A program made the position numbers and the translations under genes. The notes beneath the pieces were generated by a model. That model was given only the letters and a program-made list of their open reading frames with translations. It did no database searches and was not told the origin of the DNA. From Bacteroidales bacterium (GTDB lineage: Bacteria > Bacteroidota > Bacteroidia > Bacteroidales > UBA12170), in NCBI GenBank assembly GCA_016744655.1, contig JADGDY010000043.1, forward strand, positions 1 through 32,303: a DNA stretch of 32,303 nt. The letters run 5' to 3'. Below are positions 8,719-17,600 of this stretch, one piece after another (the first letter of the stretch is position 1; the number at the start of each line of letters is the position of its first letter).

Positions 8719-9579
8719 ATGAGTCTTAAATCTTTTTTAATAAGTAAAGCGTTTTTTAAAAGCTTGGCCATTGCGTTTATTGTGGTGGTCATTATGGTGT
8801 TTGTAACCATCAAAGGATTGAACTTTTATACCGATAATGGTTCTTATATTTTGATTCCAAGGTTAGAACATCGTGATGCTGATTCTTTAATGGTTTTATC
8901 TTCTACAGACTATTTACAATATGTGGTTATTGATAGTATGTATGCTGATAATTATATGCCAGGCACAGTGGTGTTACAAAATCCTACACCTGGAGCCAAA
9001 GTCAAAACAGGAAGAAAAGTATATCTTTCTATTGTGGCCAAAACTCCTGAAATGGTAAAAATGCCAAACCTTATTGATCTAAGTATCAGACGTGCTATTG
9101 ATGTGGTACAATATGCACATCTCGAAATAGAGAGAGTTGAGTTTGCTAATGATATTGCTTTAAATGCAGTTATTGAACAATTGTATAAAGGTGATACTAT
9201 TGCTCCTGATTCTTTGTTGCCAAGTGGTGCTAGTATTAAGTTAGTGGTTGGGAATGGTTATAGAAAAACTGGAGCCACAGTTCCATTTGTTTTAGGGAAA
9301 AACTTGGAGCAAGCACATAAAGCTATTCTTAAAGCATCTTTTAATATGGGACGAGTAGATACTTTACAAGAAGATTATGAAGGTCGATGGTTTGTATATG
9401 AGCAAATACCAGTTGCCGATCCTTTGCATCCTACTAAGGCTCCTCTAGGTTCTCATATATCATTGAAATTGCGTTCTTCTTTGGATTATGATTTCGATTC
9501 TATTATTGAATTCTATAATTCTCCAGATAGTCTACGCTACGATAGTTTATTGATACAAAATGAATTGATTGAATTTTAA
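8719..9579 (+). CDS. Membrane-anchored PASTA-domain protein
   Basis: The product is 286 aa. A short cytoplasmic N-terminus and one membrane helix (about residues 14-34) are followed by an extracytoplasmic part with three PASTA-like repeats: about 40-107, 111-180 and 186-254. The repeats show the expected signs: pairs such as MPNLIDLSIRRAIDVVQ and VPFVLGKNLEQAHKAIL, the QNPTPGAKVKTG type turn, and closing strands VYLSIVA / IKLVVGNG / ISLKLRS. PASTA domains bind muropeptides or beta-lactams in Ser/Thr kinases, but no kinase domain exists here, which is common in this phylum. It is first in an operon with a T9SS cargo protein (2 bp gap) and an RluD-like enzyme. Function is inferred as periplasmic and peptidoglycan-related. 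Confidence 0.82.
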   Translation: MSLKSFLISKAFFKSLAIAFIVVVIMVFVTIKGLNFYTDNGSYILIPRLEHRDADSLMVLSSTDYLQYVVIDSMYADNYMPGTVVLQNPTPGAKVKTGRKVYLSIVAKTPEMVKMPNLIDLSIRRAIDVVQYAHLEIERVEFANDIALNAVIEQLYKGDTIAPDSLLPSGASIKLVVGNGYRKTGATVPFVLGKNLEQAHKAILKASFNMGRVDTLQEDYEGRWFVYEQIPVADPLHPTKAPLGSHISLKLRSSLDYDFDSIIEFYNSPDSLRYDSLLIQNELIEF

Positions 9580-9581
9580 TT

Positions 9582-11492
9582 ATGCGTTATATATACATCT
9601 CAGTTTTTATACTTTTAGGGAGTGTTTTTCATCAATTGAATGCACAAGAGCAATTATTATCACTACAAATTGATCCCAGTTTAAATAATTACCACAGAAG
9701 TAATCAACTTTTATGGAAGAAAAAAGAATCTGTAGACCCCATGTTCCTACCTTTTTTTGATGATTTTAATCAAGATAGTTATAGTCCGAATGTGGATTTA
9801 TGGGAAGGTGAGGATGTCTATATCAATAAGAAATTCCAATTATTTCCACCAAATCTTGGAGTAGCTACATTCGATGCGATGGATGGGAGTGGGTATATTC
9901 ATTCAAATGCAAGTCAATTTGCATTTCCTGCTGATACTCTATTGTCCTTGCCAATCCGCTTAGATAGTTTGCAAGATCCAACTTTAAGACCTATTCTAAT
10001 CAAAGATAGTATCTGTTTTAGCTTTTATTTTCAACCACAAGGAAGAGGGAATGCTCCGGAGAAAGCAGATATTTTGAGCCTAGATTTTTATTCTCCACTT
10101 AGGGATGTATGGGAAAATGTTTGGTCATCAGAAGGAATGAGTTTAGATACTTTCTTGGTACATGAAGGAACTTCAGCACAGCAAGTTTTTATACGTGTAG
10201 TCGATAGTGCTAGTTATTTTCATTCTGGATTCCGTTTTAGGTTTCATAATCATGCCAGTTTAGCAGGAAACAGTCAACCCGATTGGCAAAGCAATTGCGA
10301 TCATTGGAATATTGATATGGTTTGGTTAGACCGTGATAGGACAATAACTGATAGTAGCTACCGCAAAATCTCATTTGTGAACGATCCTCCTTCTATGATT
10401 AAGAGGTATCGCTCTATGCCTTATCGTCAATATAGAAATGACCCTACAAATAGTATGGATGATTCTATTCGATATGTCTTAATTAGTAATCTCGATAATA
10501 CTCCATATACTGCAACCTATCAATATGAAATTTCAAATCAAACTACTCAAGAATCACTCTACGATGGTGGTGCTGCTACCATAAACCCATTTAGGGAATC
10601 GGGTTATGTAACTTATAAGCGTTTTTACCAACCTCCAATAATTAGTTATTTCTCTATTTATAATGAATTATTCAAAACCTATAAGGTAACTCATGTTGTT
10701 AATGATATTGGTTTAACTGGAGTTGGAGATACTGCTGTTAGAGAACAGGTGTTTTCTAATTATTATGCCTACGATGATGGAACACCAGAGGCAGGCTATG
10801 GTATGAGTAAAAAGAATGGAAAAGCAGCTATTCAGTTTAAATTGAATACAAAAGATACTTTGAGAAGAATTCAGATGTATTTTAATCCAACTTTAACATC
10901 GGCAAATGAGCAATATTTCTACTTAATGGTTTGGAAAAATATAGAACCAGAGGATGTGATTTATAAAAAGAGAGTAAAAGTTACTTTTACTGAAGGATTA
11001 TATAATTTCCATACCTTCGATTTAGATACTAGTCTAGTTTTAGCCAATGAATTTTATATTGGATTCCAACAGATTTCCGATGAGAATCTAAATATTGGAT
11101 TTGATTATGCCTTAGATAGTAAACAGTATTTGTTTTATAATATTGGTGCCGATTGGACTCCAACAATATATAGTGGTTCTTTAATGATGCGTCCATTGTT
11201 TGGTGAAGCCAACCCAACAGGAATTGAAGATATAAATACAGTTCAAAGTACTACTTTTGTAATGTATCCAAATCCTCTAAATGGAGATATTGTACATTTA
11301 GATTGGCCAGATTCTGAGAAAAATAGCATTGAAGTAGAAATTTATAATATTACAGGTCAGTTGATGTTGCGTAGAGATTATGAAAACTCTATTGACGTAT
11401 CAGAATTTATAAATGGTGTTTATTTGGTGAGGTTAACCAACTTAGAAACTGGTGAAACTAAAACCCAAAAATTGATTAAAAGAAAATTATAG
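9582..11492 (+). CDS. T9SS type A sorting domain protein
   Basis: The product is 636 aa with a signal peptide (residues 1 to about 21, ending NAQ) and a C-terminal type A sorting domain of about 80 residues: a YPNPLNGD motif near 562-569, then VEIYNITGQLMLRRDYE, a short INGVYLVRL strand and a basic end. This directs export across the outer membrane by the type IX system, normally with removal of the domain and attachment to the surface. The middle part is rich in aromatic and Asp residues with jelly-roll-like segments (YAYDDGTPEAGYG, and SICFSFYFQPQG) but no catalytic motif I can name. Being between a PASTA protein and rluD, it is probably constitutive rather than accessory. Confidence 0.82.
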   Translation: MRYIYISVFILLGSVFHQLNAQEQLLSLQIDPSLNNYHRSNQLLWKKKESVDPMFLPFFDDFNQDSYSPNVDLWEGEDVYINKKFQLFPPNLGVATFDAMDGSGYIHSNASQFAFPADTLLSLPIRLDSLQDPTLRPILIKDSICFSFYFQPQGRGNAPEKADILSLDFYSPLRDVWENVWSSEGMSLDTFLVHEGTSAQQVFIRVVDSASYFHSGFRFRFHNHASLAGNSQPDWQSNCDHWNIDMVWLDRDRTITDSSYRKISFVNDPPSMIKRYRSMPYRQYRNDPTNSMDDSIRYVLISNLDNTPYTATYQYEISNQTTQESLYDGGAATINPFRESGYVTYKRFYQPPIISYFSIYNELFKTYKVTHVVNDIGLTGVGDTAVREQVFSNYYAYDDGTPEAGYGMSKKNGKAAIQFKLNTKDTLRRIQMYFNPTLTSANEQYFYLMVWKNIEPEDVIYKKRVKVTFTEGLYNFHTFDLDTSLVLANEFYIGFQQISDENLNIGFDYALDSKQYLFYNIGADWTPTIYSGSLMMRPLFGEANPTGIEDINTVQSTTFVMYPNPLNGDIVHLDWPDSEKNSIEVEIYNITGQLMLRRDYENSIDVSEFINGVYLVRLTNLETGETKTQKLIKRKL

Positions 11493-11509
11493 TAAAGTTT
11501 TAAAGTGAT

Positions 11510-12568
11510 ATGAGCGAGGAAAAATTAGAAAGTAATTTGGAGAAAGAAGAAAACGAGGAGAAAGAATTATACGAGCATTATCGCTTTGATGTTGATCCAG
11601 GTCAAGAGCCTTTGAGAATTGACAAATTCTTGATGGCAAGAATAATGAACGCTACTAGAAATAAACTTCAACAAGCCACAAAAGCTGGAAATGTTTTAGT
11701 AAACGAGAAAGTAGTGAAATCGAATTATCGTGTTCGTCCAAATGATAAAATAGCCATAGTACTTACTTATCCAAAAAGAGACACTACTATTTATGGAGAA
11801 GATATTCCTCTAGACGTGGTTTATGAAGATAAGGACTTAATAATTATCAATAAGCAATCTGGCTTAGTTGTTCACCCAGGACATGGTAATTTCTCTGGTA
11901 CCTTATTAAATGGTTTGAAATTCTATTTTGATAAAAAAGGGGAGGACGCTGAAGCATTATTAGTCCATAGAATTGATAAAGACACCACCGGATTAATGGT
12001 GGTAGCGAAGAACGAGTTAGCACAAGCAAGATTAGCCAAACAGTTCTATGATCATACCATCGAAAGAAAATACCAAGCATTAGTTTGGGGAGATTTCGAT
12101 GATGAAGAAGGTACCATAGAAGGCCATATTGGGCGTAATCCAAGTAACCGACTACAGATGACTGTTTTTCCTGATGGTGAGCAAGGTCGTCATGCCATTA
12201 CTCATTATAAACTCGTCAAACGATTTGGCTATGTTACCCTTATCGAATGTCAATTAGAAACAGGAAGAACACACCAAATTAGAGCACACCTGAAACATAT
12301 CAACCATCCTCTATTTAACGATGCGCGCTATGGTGGTGATAAGATTTTAAAAGGAACTACATTTACAAAATACAAGCAGTTTGTAAGTAATTGTTTCTCT
12401 TTAATTCCACGTCAATCATTACATGCTAAGTCATTGGGTTTTCAACATCCTACTTCTGGTGATGCAATTTTCTTTGAAAGCGAACTACCTAAGGATTTAA
12501 AGCAAGTGGTAGAGAAATGGGATGGTTATAGCCAACATTCTTTAGGAATTGAAAGAGGAGAGGTTTAA
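11510..12568 (+). CDS. rluD: RluA/RluD-family 23S rRNA pseudouridine synthase
   Basis: Cytoplasmic RNA-modifying enzyme; RluD makes pseudouridines in helix 69 of 23S rRNA. The product is 352 aa. After an acidic tail of about 25 residues comes an S4 RNA-binding domain (about 34-95, RIDKFLMARIMNATRNKLQQ), then the catalytic domain with HRIDKDTTGL (153-162) carrying the catalytic Asp D156, and further on GRTHQIRAHL and HPLFNDARYGG, which are conserved in the family. I assign RluD rather than RluA/RluC from the S4 domain and length; exact target sites are not decided by the sequence. It is 17 bp after the T9SS cargo gene and is followed by a strong terminator. Confidence 0.88.
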   Translation: MSEEKLESNLEKEENEEKELYEHYRFDVDPGQEPLRIDKFLMARIMNATRNKLQQATKAGNVLVNEKVVKSNYRVRPNDKIAIVLTYPKRDTTIYGEDIPLDVVYEDKDLIIINKQSGLVVHPGHGNFSGTLLNGLKFYFDKKGEDAEALLVHRIDKDTTGLMVVAKNELAQARLAKQFYDHTIERKYQALVWGDFDDEEGTIEGHIGRNPSNRLQMTVFPDGEQGRHAITHYKLVKRFGYVTLIECQLETGRTHQIRAHLKHINHPLFNDARYGGDKILKGTTFTKYKQFVSNCFSLIPRQSLHAKSLGFQHPTSGDAIFFESELPKDLKQVVEKWDGYSQHSLGIERGEV

Positions 12569-12610
12569 GAAAGTTTTAAAGATATTCTAGATAGAAATAC
12601 TATCGAAATG

Positions 12611-12643
12611 AGGTTTGGGTAATGATTACTCAAACCTTTTTTT
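12611..12643 (+). terminator. Intrinsic terminator after rluD
   Basis: A hairpin with arms AGGTTTGGGTAAT and ATTACTCAAACCT (one G-T pair; the innermost pairs probably open to form the loop) is followed directly by seven Ts. It ends the PASTA-T9SS-rluD operon. Confidence 0.9.
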
Positions 12644-12873
12644 ATGAAGTTTCAGGTATAAATACTATCGTCAAATGAGATGATGTTTTTTTAGTATTAT
12701 TTCTCTTTCTTATGAAATGAAAAGGCAGTTATTCATCCTATGTTCTTTTATTAGGTGATAATGAATGGATTTGCATATTTTAGTTTATTTATCCCTCATA
12801 CTGATGTTCAAATAATATTAAATACTAGAAATAATTTTGAGAAATTATATCAAACCTATGCAAAATTTATAAA

Positions 12874-12890
12874 GACTTCCAAAGGAAGTC
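12874..12890 (-). repeat. Perfect 7-bp stem-loop
   Basis: GACTTCC and GGAAGTC flank AAA. Read on the minus strand the hairpin is followed by TTTATAAATTTT, resembling a weak terminator for something transcribed leftward from 13.1 kb. I see no confirmed gene there. Confidence 0.5.
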
Positions 12891-13067
12891 TACATCCGCC
12901 TTATTAAAAAGACGTCAAGCGGAGCAAATAGCTTTCAGTAACAAAAAACAATACTGTTTGACGCTCGTTAGTGACTATTCGCAGAATATCAACTTTAAGG
13001 AGGAGTTTATTGTTTTTCTGAAAACTATTTGTGGAGTAGTCTTTTTGATACAGCGGTAGTTTTTGAA

Positions 13068-13087
13068 ACACTTTTTCGAAAAAGTGT
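13068..13087. repeat. Perfect 20-bp palindrome
   Basis: The sequence reads ACACTTTTTCGAAAAAGTGT, identical on both strands. It has no loop and sits 140 bp beyond the tRNA-His 3' end. It may be a dimeric regulator site or an extruded hairpin; no adjacent promoter element is seen. Confidence 0.6.
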
Positions 13088-13194
13088 GATGAATAGGTGT
13101 TTAACAAGTATTTTCAATCAATAATTGAATCCCCAGAATTTATTCTTGCCCCCTTTTTTTGTTTAAAATGAGGATTTAGGATTCCCATAAAACC

Positions 13195-13227
13195 AAAAAA
13201 AGCCATCCTAAATTAGGACAGCTTTTT
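13195..13227 (-). terminator. Intrinsic terminator of tRNA-His
   Basis: On the minus strand, starting 2 nt after the tRNA 3' end, AAAAAGC...TCCTAA pairs with TTAGGA...GCTTTTT, leaving a two-base internal mismatch in the stem, and the T-run 13201-13195 follows. Confidence 0.8.
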
Positions 13228-13228
13228 G

Positions 13229-13303
13229 GGTGAAAGACCGGTCTCGAACCGGCGACCTCCGGAACCACAATCCGGCGCTCTAACCAACTGAGCTACAATC
13301 ACC
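13229..13303 (-). tRNA. tRNA-His (anticodon GTG)
   Basis: The minus strand folds as a tRNA: G-1, acceptor strand GTGATTG, TA, D-arm GCTC...GAGC, anticodon stem CCGGA/TCCGG with loop TTGTGGT (anticodon GTG), five-base variable region, and T-arm with TTCGAGA. The encoded G-1 opposite discriminator C73 is the histidine identity element. The 3' CCA is not encoded. The acceptor 3' strand is CTTTCAC, so positions 5:68 and 6:67 are two adjacent U-U mismatches, unusual for a working tRNA. It has its own promoter and terminator. Confidence 0.93.
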
Positions 13304-13316
13304 ATTTTTGAGAGTG

Positions 13317-13346
13317 CAAAGATAGTCGAATTCTTATTTCTGTCAA
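13317..13346 (-). promoter_or_regulatory. Promoter of tRNA-His
   Basis: On the minus strand TTGACA (13346-13341) is followed after 16 bp by TATCTTTG (13324-13317), which lies 13 bp before the tRNA 5' end. This is the only promoter in the window where both the -33 and -7 regions look good. Confidence 0.75.
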
Positions 13347-13436
13347 CACTATTTTCTATTTTTTTGAAAAAAAACTTCGTAAATTGGTCGAATCAAATTC
13401 TTAAATCTAAAATATCGTTCAAAAATCTGGTCCGGA

Positions 13437-14471
13437 TTGCTAAAAGATACTACCTCTAAATGGTTGATTATCTATTTGTTATTTCTTTGTGTGTTGGCGG
13501 TTTTAGGTTATGTGATAACACCTGACTCCAGCTCCTTCGCTAATAATCAACACATCGAAATAAGTATGAAGTCACCTGGATATTCATGTTATTTCTATTC
13601 GGAAGAGCAAAAAAGGAGTGTTGGCTTTTTCAAAACACTAATTTATGGTAATAATGAATACCATAACGAACTAGCGATTTCTAAATATGAAATCATTGAA
13701 GATTCTATCTTTTTAACAGTGATAGATCCGCTACTTGCTAATAATCGAGAAGTATTGTGTTTTCCCATACCTAATACTGAGAAAGATTTTCTAAAAAGAT
13801 TTTTGACTAAAAAAGTTTTCTGGCTAGGAACAGATCATTTTGGGAGAGATGTGTTAAGCCGGTTGATTATCGGATTAAGAATTAGTTTATCCGTTGGATT
13901 TATCTCTGTTTTAATTTCTTTATTGATAGGAGTAAGCCTTGGTGCCCTTGCTGGATATTATGGCAAATGGGTAGATCAAGTCATTATGTGGTTTATTAAT
14001 GTAATTTGGTCATTACCTTCTTTATTGTTGATTATTGCCATCAGCTTTGCATTGGGCAAAGGATTTTGGCAAATGTTTATCGCCATTGGATTAAGTATGT
14101 GGGTAGAAGTAGCAAGGGTAGTAAGGGGACAGGTGATGTCGATCAAGCAAAATGAGTATATAGAAGCAGCTCATGCATTAGCATATTCAAATACTAGAAT
14201 TATTATCAAACATATATTGCCAAATATCTGGGGCCCTGTTATTGTAATTTCTGCAGCAAATTTTTCTACAGCTATCCTTGTAGAAGCTGGTTTAAGTTTC
14301 TTAGGCTTAGGAGTTGCACCTCCAATTCCAAGTTTAGGAGGAATGATACGTGAATCATATATAGGGATCTTTTTTGGATACCCATGGTTGTCATTATTTC
14401 CTGGAATACTAATAATTTCAATAGTTTTTTCATTTATGATGATCGGTCGTGTGCTTAAAAGGTATATGTAG
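13437..14471 (+). CDS. DppC/OppC-type ABC transporter permease
   Basis: An inner-membrane subunit of a peptide/nickel-type ABC importer. The product is 344 aa: TM1 at about 9-28, an extracytoplasmic stretch of about 100 residues, then the family hallmark GTDHFGRDVLSR (131-142) and a BPD_transp_1 core with about five helices. The ATPase-contact EAA loop is EYIEAAHALAYSNTR (240-254), followed by KHILPNIW and EAGLSFLGLG. No ATPase, second permease or binding protein is next to it, so its partners are elsewhere. No ATG lies before residue 44, past TM1, so I use TTG at 13437; the frame is open upstream to 13383 without an ATG, so the true N-terminus could be up to 18 residues longer. It is divergent from tRNA-His. 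Confidence 0.85.
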   Translation: MLKDTTSKWLIIYLLFLCVLAVLGYVITPDSSSFANNQHIEISMKSPGYSCYFYSEEQKRSVGFFKTLIYGNNEYHNELAISKYEIIEDSIFLTVIDPLLANNREVLCFPIPNTEKDFLKRFLTKKVFWLGTDHFGRDVLSRLIIGLRISLSVGFISVLISLLIGVSLGALAGYYGKWVDQVIMWFINVIWSLPSLLLIIAISFALGKGFWQMFIAIGLSMWVEVARVVRGQVMSIKQNEYIEAAHALAYSNTRIIIKHILPNIWGPVIVISAANFSTAILVEAGLSFLGLGVAPPIPSLGGMIRESYIGIFFGYPWLSLFPGILIISIVFSFMMIGRVLKRYM

Positions 14472-14662
14472 TTTTTTTAGTATAAGCATTTAATTCTCAA
14501 ACTTCCCATAAATTTTTCTTAACTTTATGTTGAAATGCATAAACCTTTTGGGCTATTTTTACGTAGAAATCATTAGTCAAAATCAATTTTTTTGTTTCAG
14601 GGGGAATGCATTTTTAATGAAACGAACAAATTAGAATGTATTAAACAACAAACTAACTTATT

Positions 14663-17600
14663 ATGGGAAGTAATATCTATACTCGACTCTTTTCTAAACC
14701 TATATCCTTATTTATAACCTTATTATTGCTGATCCCTAGTGCTTTGTGGGCGCAAACAACTGATCCGATACCTGATTTATGCGGAACAGGAGCAACAATT
14801 GATTTATATGATTATGTGGCTCCTGATGGAGGAACTTTTACAATAATCCCAGGAAGTACAGGAGGATTATCCGGCCATACATTTGACCCTGCTGCTGCAG
14901 GTATTGGTAGTTATATTATTCGATGGACCCATTCGCATGTTGGACCTGGTCATATGGACTTACCTGTAACGGTTGTTGGAAACCCAATAATTCCAACTAA
15001 TATCACATCAACTCCAGATAAGTATTGTGAAGATTATGGTGATGGAGCAAATACGATAACACTAACAGCATCTGGAGGTTCAGGTACCCTTTATAAATGG
15101 TATGATGTATTTGGAACAGCTATAGGAACAGGAAATCCAATTGTTCTTGTCGCTCCAAGTATTCCTACCCTATATCAAGTAACTTATTCAAATGCTTGTG
15201 GTGAATCCTTACCTTTTAATTATACTGTTATTCCTGTTCCAATATCTCAATCTGATTTAGATATTCAAGACCTCAACGCAATATACTGTAGTGATGCAGC
15301 TGATGACCTTGTAACCGGTGTTCCAAATGGAATTCTAGGTTTAACAACAATTTTTACTCCAGCTATACCTGGTATAACTGATAATGGTGATGCGACATGT
15401 GGAATCTCACCAACAACATTAGGTACTGGTAGTTATAATCTTACTTATACTGTAAACAAAGACAATTGTACACTTTTCGTAACTGAACCATTTGTGGTTA
15501 ATCCCCCATTAGTTGTTTCTTTTAGTGGTTTAAATGGCCCTGTTTGTGAAGATGATGGTATACAAAATTTAACAGGTAACCCTTTACCCGGTGGTGGTGC
15601 AACTGGTACTTTCACCGGCCCAGGAATTACCGATTACGGAAATGGAACCGCCGATTTTGATCCCACTGGATTAAGTGGAATGATAACCATACGATATACT
15701 TATATTGATGGTGATGCTTGTGAATCTTATGAAGAACAAACTGTAGAGATTTATCCTTTACCTTCATTAAATATTATTGGTTTACAAAACCATTATTGTA
15801 TAAATGATGCACCAATTGTAATATCTGGAAACTTTGCTCCTGGTGGTTCATTTAGTATTTTACCAAATACTATTCACTTTACAGATAATGGAAACGGAAC
15901 AGCAACTTTTGATCCTGCTAATGCTGGAATAGGAAATTATGCAATCACTTACACATATACTGATGGAAATACTTGTACAAACTTTATCACAGAAGGAACT
16001 CAAGTTCATGCTTTACCTGTCCCTACTTTCTTAGAAGGTGATCAAGTGGTATGTCAGAATGTAATTGAAAGATATAGAACTCAAAATGGACAAAGTAATT
16101 ATGTTTGGAATATATCAGGTGGGGGAACTCAGGTAAATCAAAGTGGTTCTGGTCATTGGATAGAAATAGAATGGACAGCAATAGGTACTCATAGTGTAAG
16201 TGTTTCCTACGATGATCCTACTAGTAATTGTACATCTTTGCCGGTTACTAGAAATGTGACAGTAAATGAACAACCTACGGTAAGTTTAAATCCTTTTGCA
16301 GCTGTTTGCTTGAATACTCCAGCTTTTACTTTGGCTGGAGGATCTGGTTTGCCAGCTGGTGGAACAGGTGTATATTCAGGACCTGGAGTTTCAGTTGGTG
16401 TATTTACACCTTCATCTGCTGGAGCAGGGACTCATAGCATTACCTATACTTATACATCAGCGAATACTTGTTCTAACTCAACTTCCGAAAATATTGATGT
16501 TTTAGATATTGCTGCTTCGGTATCGAGTTTAAATACTGAATATTGTACTCTTGAATCAGATGCTACAATTATTGGTAATAATAATGATGGAGGAATTGGT
16601 ACTTTTACAATAAGTCCAGCACCTACAAATGCAGCTATTTTAGTAGACAACCTAAATAATTCCGCAACATTTAGTCCTAATAATTGTGATCCAGCTGATT
16701 ATAATACAGTTTTTACAATTACATATACCTATACCAATGGTATTTGTTCAGCTTCTGATAACACAACTACTTTTGTTTATGGTCAACCAGTAGTAACAAT
16801 AAATGGATTAGTTGGGAATTATTGTACAGATGATGCCGTTGATTTTATTTCATCGACACCAGTAAATGGAACATATACTCCTTTATTAGGCTTAACTGAT
16901 AATGGAGATGGAACTGCAGAATTTGATCCTGCAATAGCTGGTTCAGGTGGTTCACCATATACTATTTCTTATTATTATAGTGATCCTGCTGGTTGTAACA
17001 ATACAGCAAATGAAACAGCCGCAGTTAATGATGCGCCTGTTCCAACAATAAGCAGTAGTGATGCAGATGATATTATTTGTGCTGGAGAATCTGTTGTTTT
17101 TACAGCAGGAGGTGGAGATACATACGAATTCTTTTTAGATGATACTTCAATACAAGGCCCCGGGGTCCTAAATACATATACTACTTCTGCTTTGACTGAT
17201 GCACAAGATGTTTATGTTATTGTATCAATAGCTGCAAGTTTATGTGATGCGACTAGTTCAACTATAACTACAACTGTTATTGATGCACCAACACCTTCGT
17301 TTATCTCCGGAAACCCTTTGGTCTGTGAAGGAGATATAGGGGAAGTATACACAACAGAAGCAGGAATGAATAACTACTCTTGGAATATAATTGGTGGAAT
17401 TATTACAGTTGGTGGAGGTCTAAACGATGAAACTGCCACAGTTACTTGGAGCACTCCTGGAATGCAAAATATAAGTGTGAATTACGAAAACTCAAATTCT
17501 TGTTCTGCTGCTATTCCTACTGTTTTAAATGTGAATGTGGTGGCATTACCAGCTGATAATTTAGCTTTAAGTGATGATGAAATTTGCTCGGGGGATGTTG

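Larger units (their letters stand above)
12644..13194. other. Non-coding region with palindromes between rluD and tRNA-His
   Basis: About 550 bp without a gene I can support. It holds a perfect 7-bp hairpin (GACTTCC-AAA-GGAAGTC, 12874-12890), which on the minus strand runs into TTTATAAATTTT, and a perfect 20-bp palindrome at 13068-13087. A minus-strand open frame of 67 codons (12904-13107) lies between them, but its composition is atypical and no start signal is seen. It could be an intergenic repeat or a small-RNA locus. Confidence 0.45.

Noticed and set aside
12904..13107. Minus-strand open frame of 67 codons ending in FFVTESYLLRLTSF
   Set aside because: No promoter or good start, odd composition, and it lies among palindromes. 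The ending felt like translated intergenic repeats I have seen in this phylum, but I cannot verify that, so it is described only as part of the non-coding region.
13804..14471. Complete ABC transporter operon
   Set aside because: Only one permease gene is present; the next gene is the giant surface protein.
14561..14569. Possible promoter (TATTTTTA with an upstream TTG) for the giant gene
   Set aside because: The last base of the -7 element is wrong and spacing is loose, so I do not list it as a feature.
14527..14634. Plus-strand frame of 35 codons upstream of the giant gene
   Set aside because: No family features, and it lies in the probable promoter and leader region of the giant gene.
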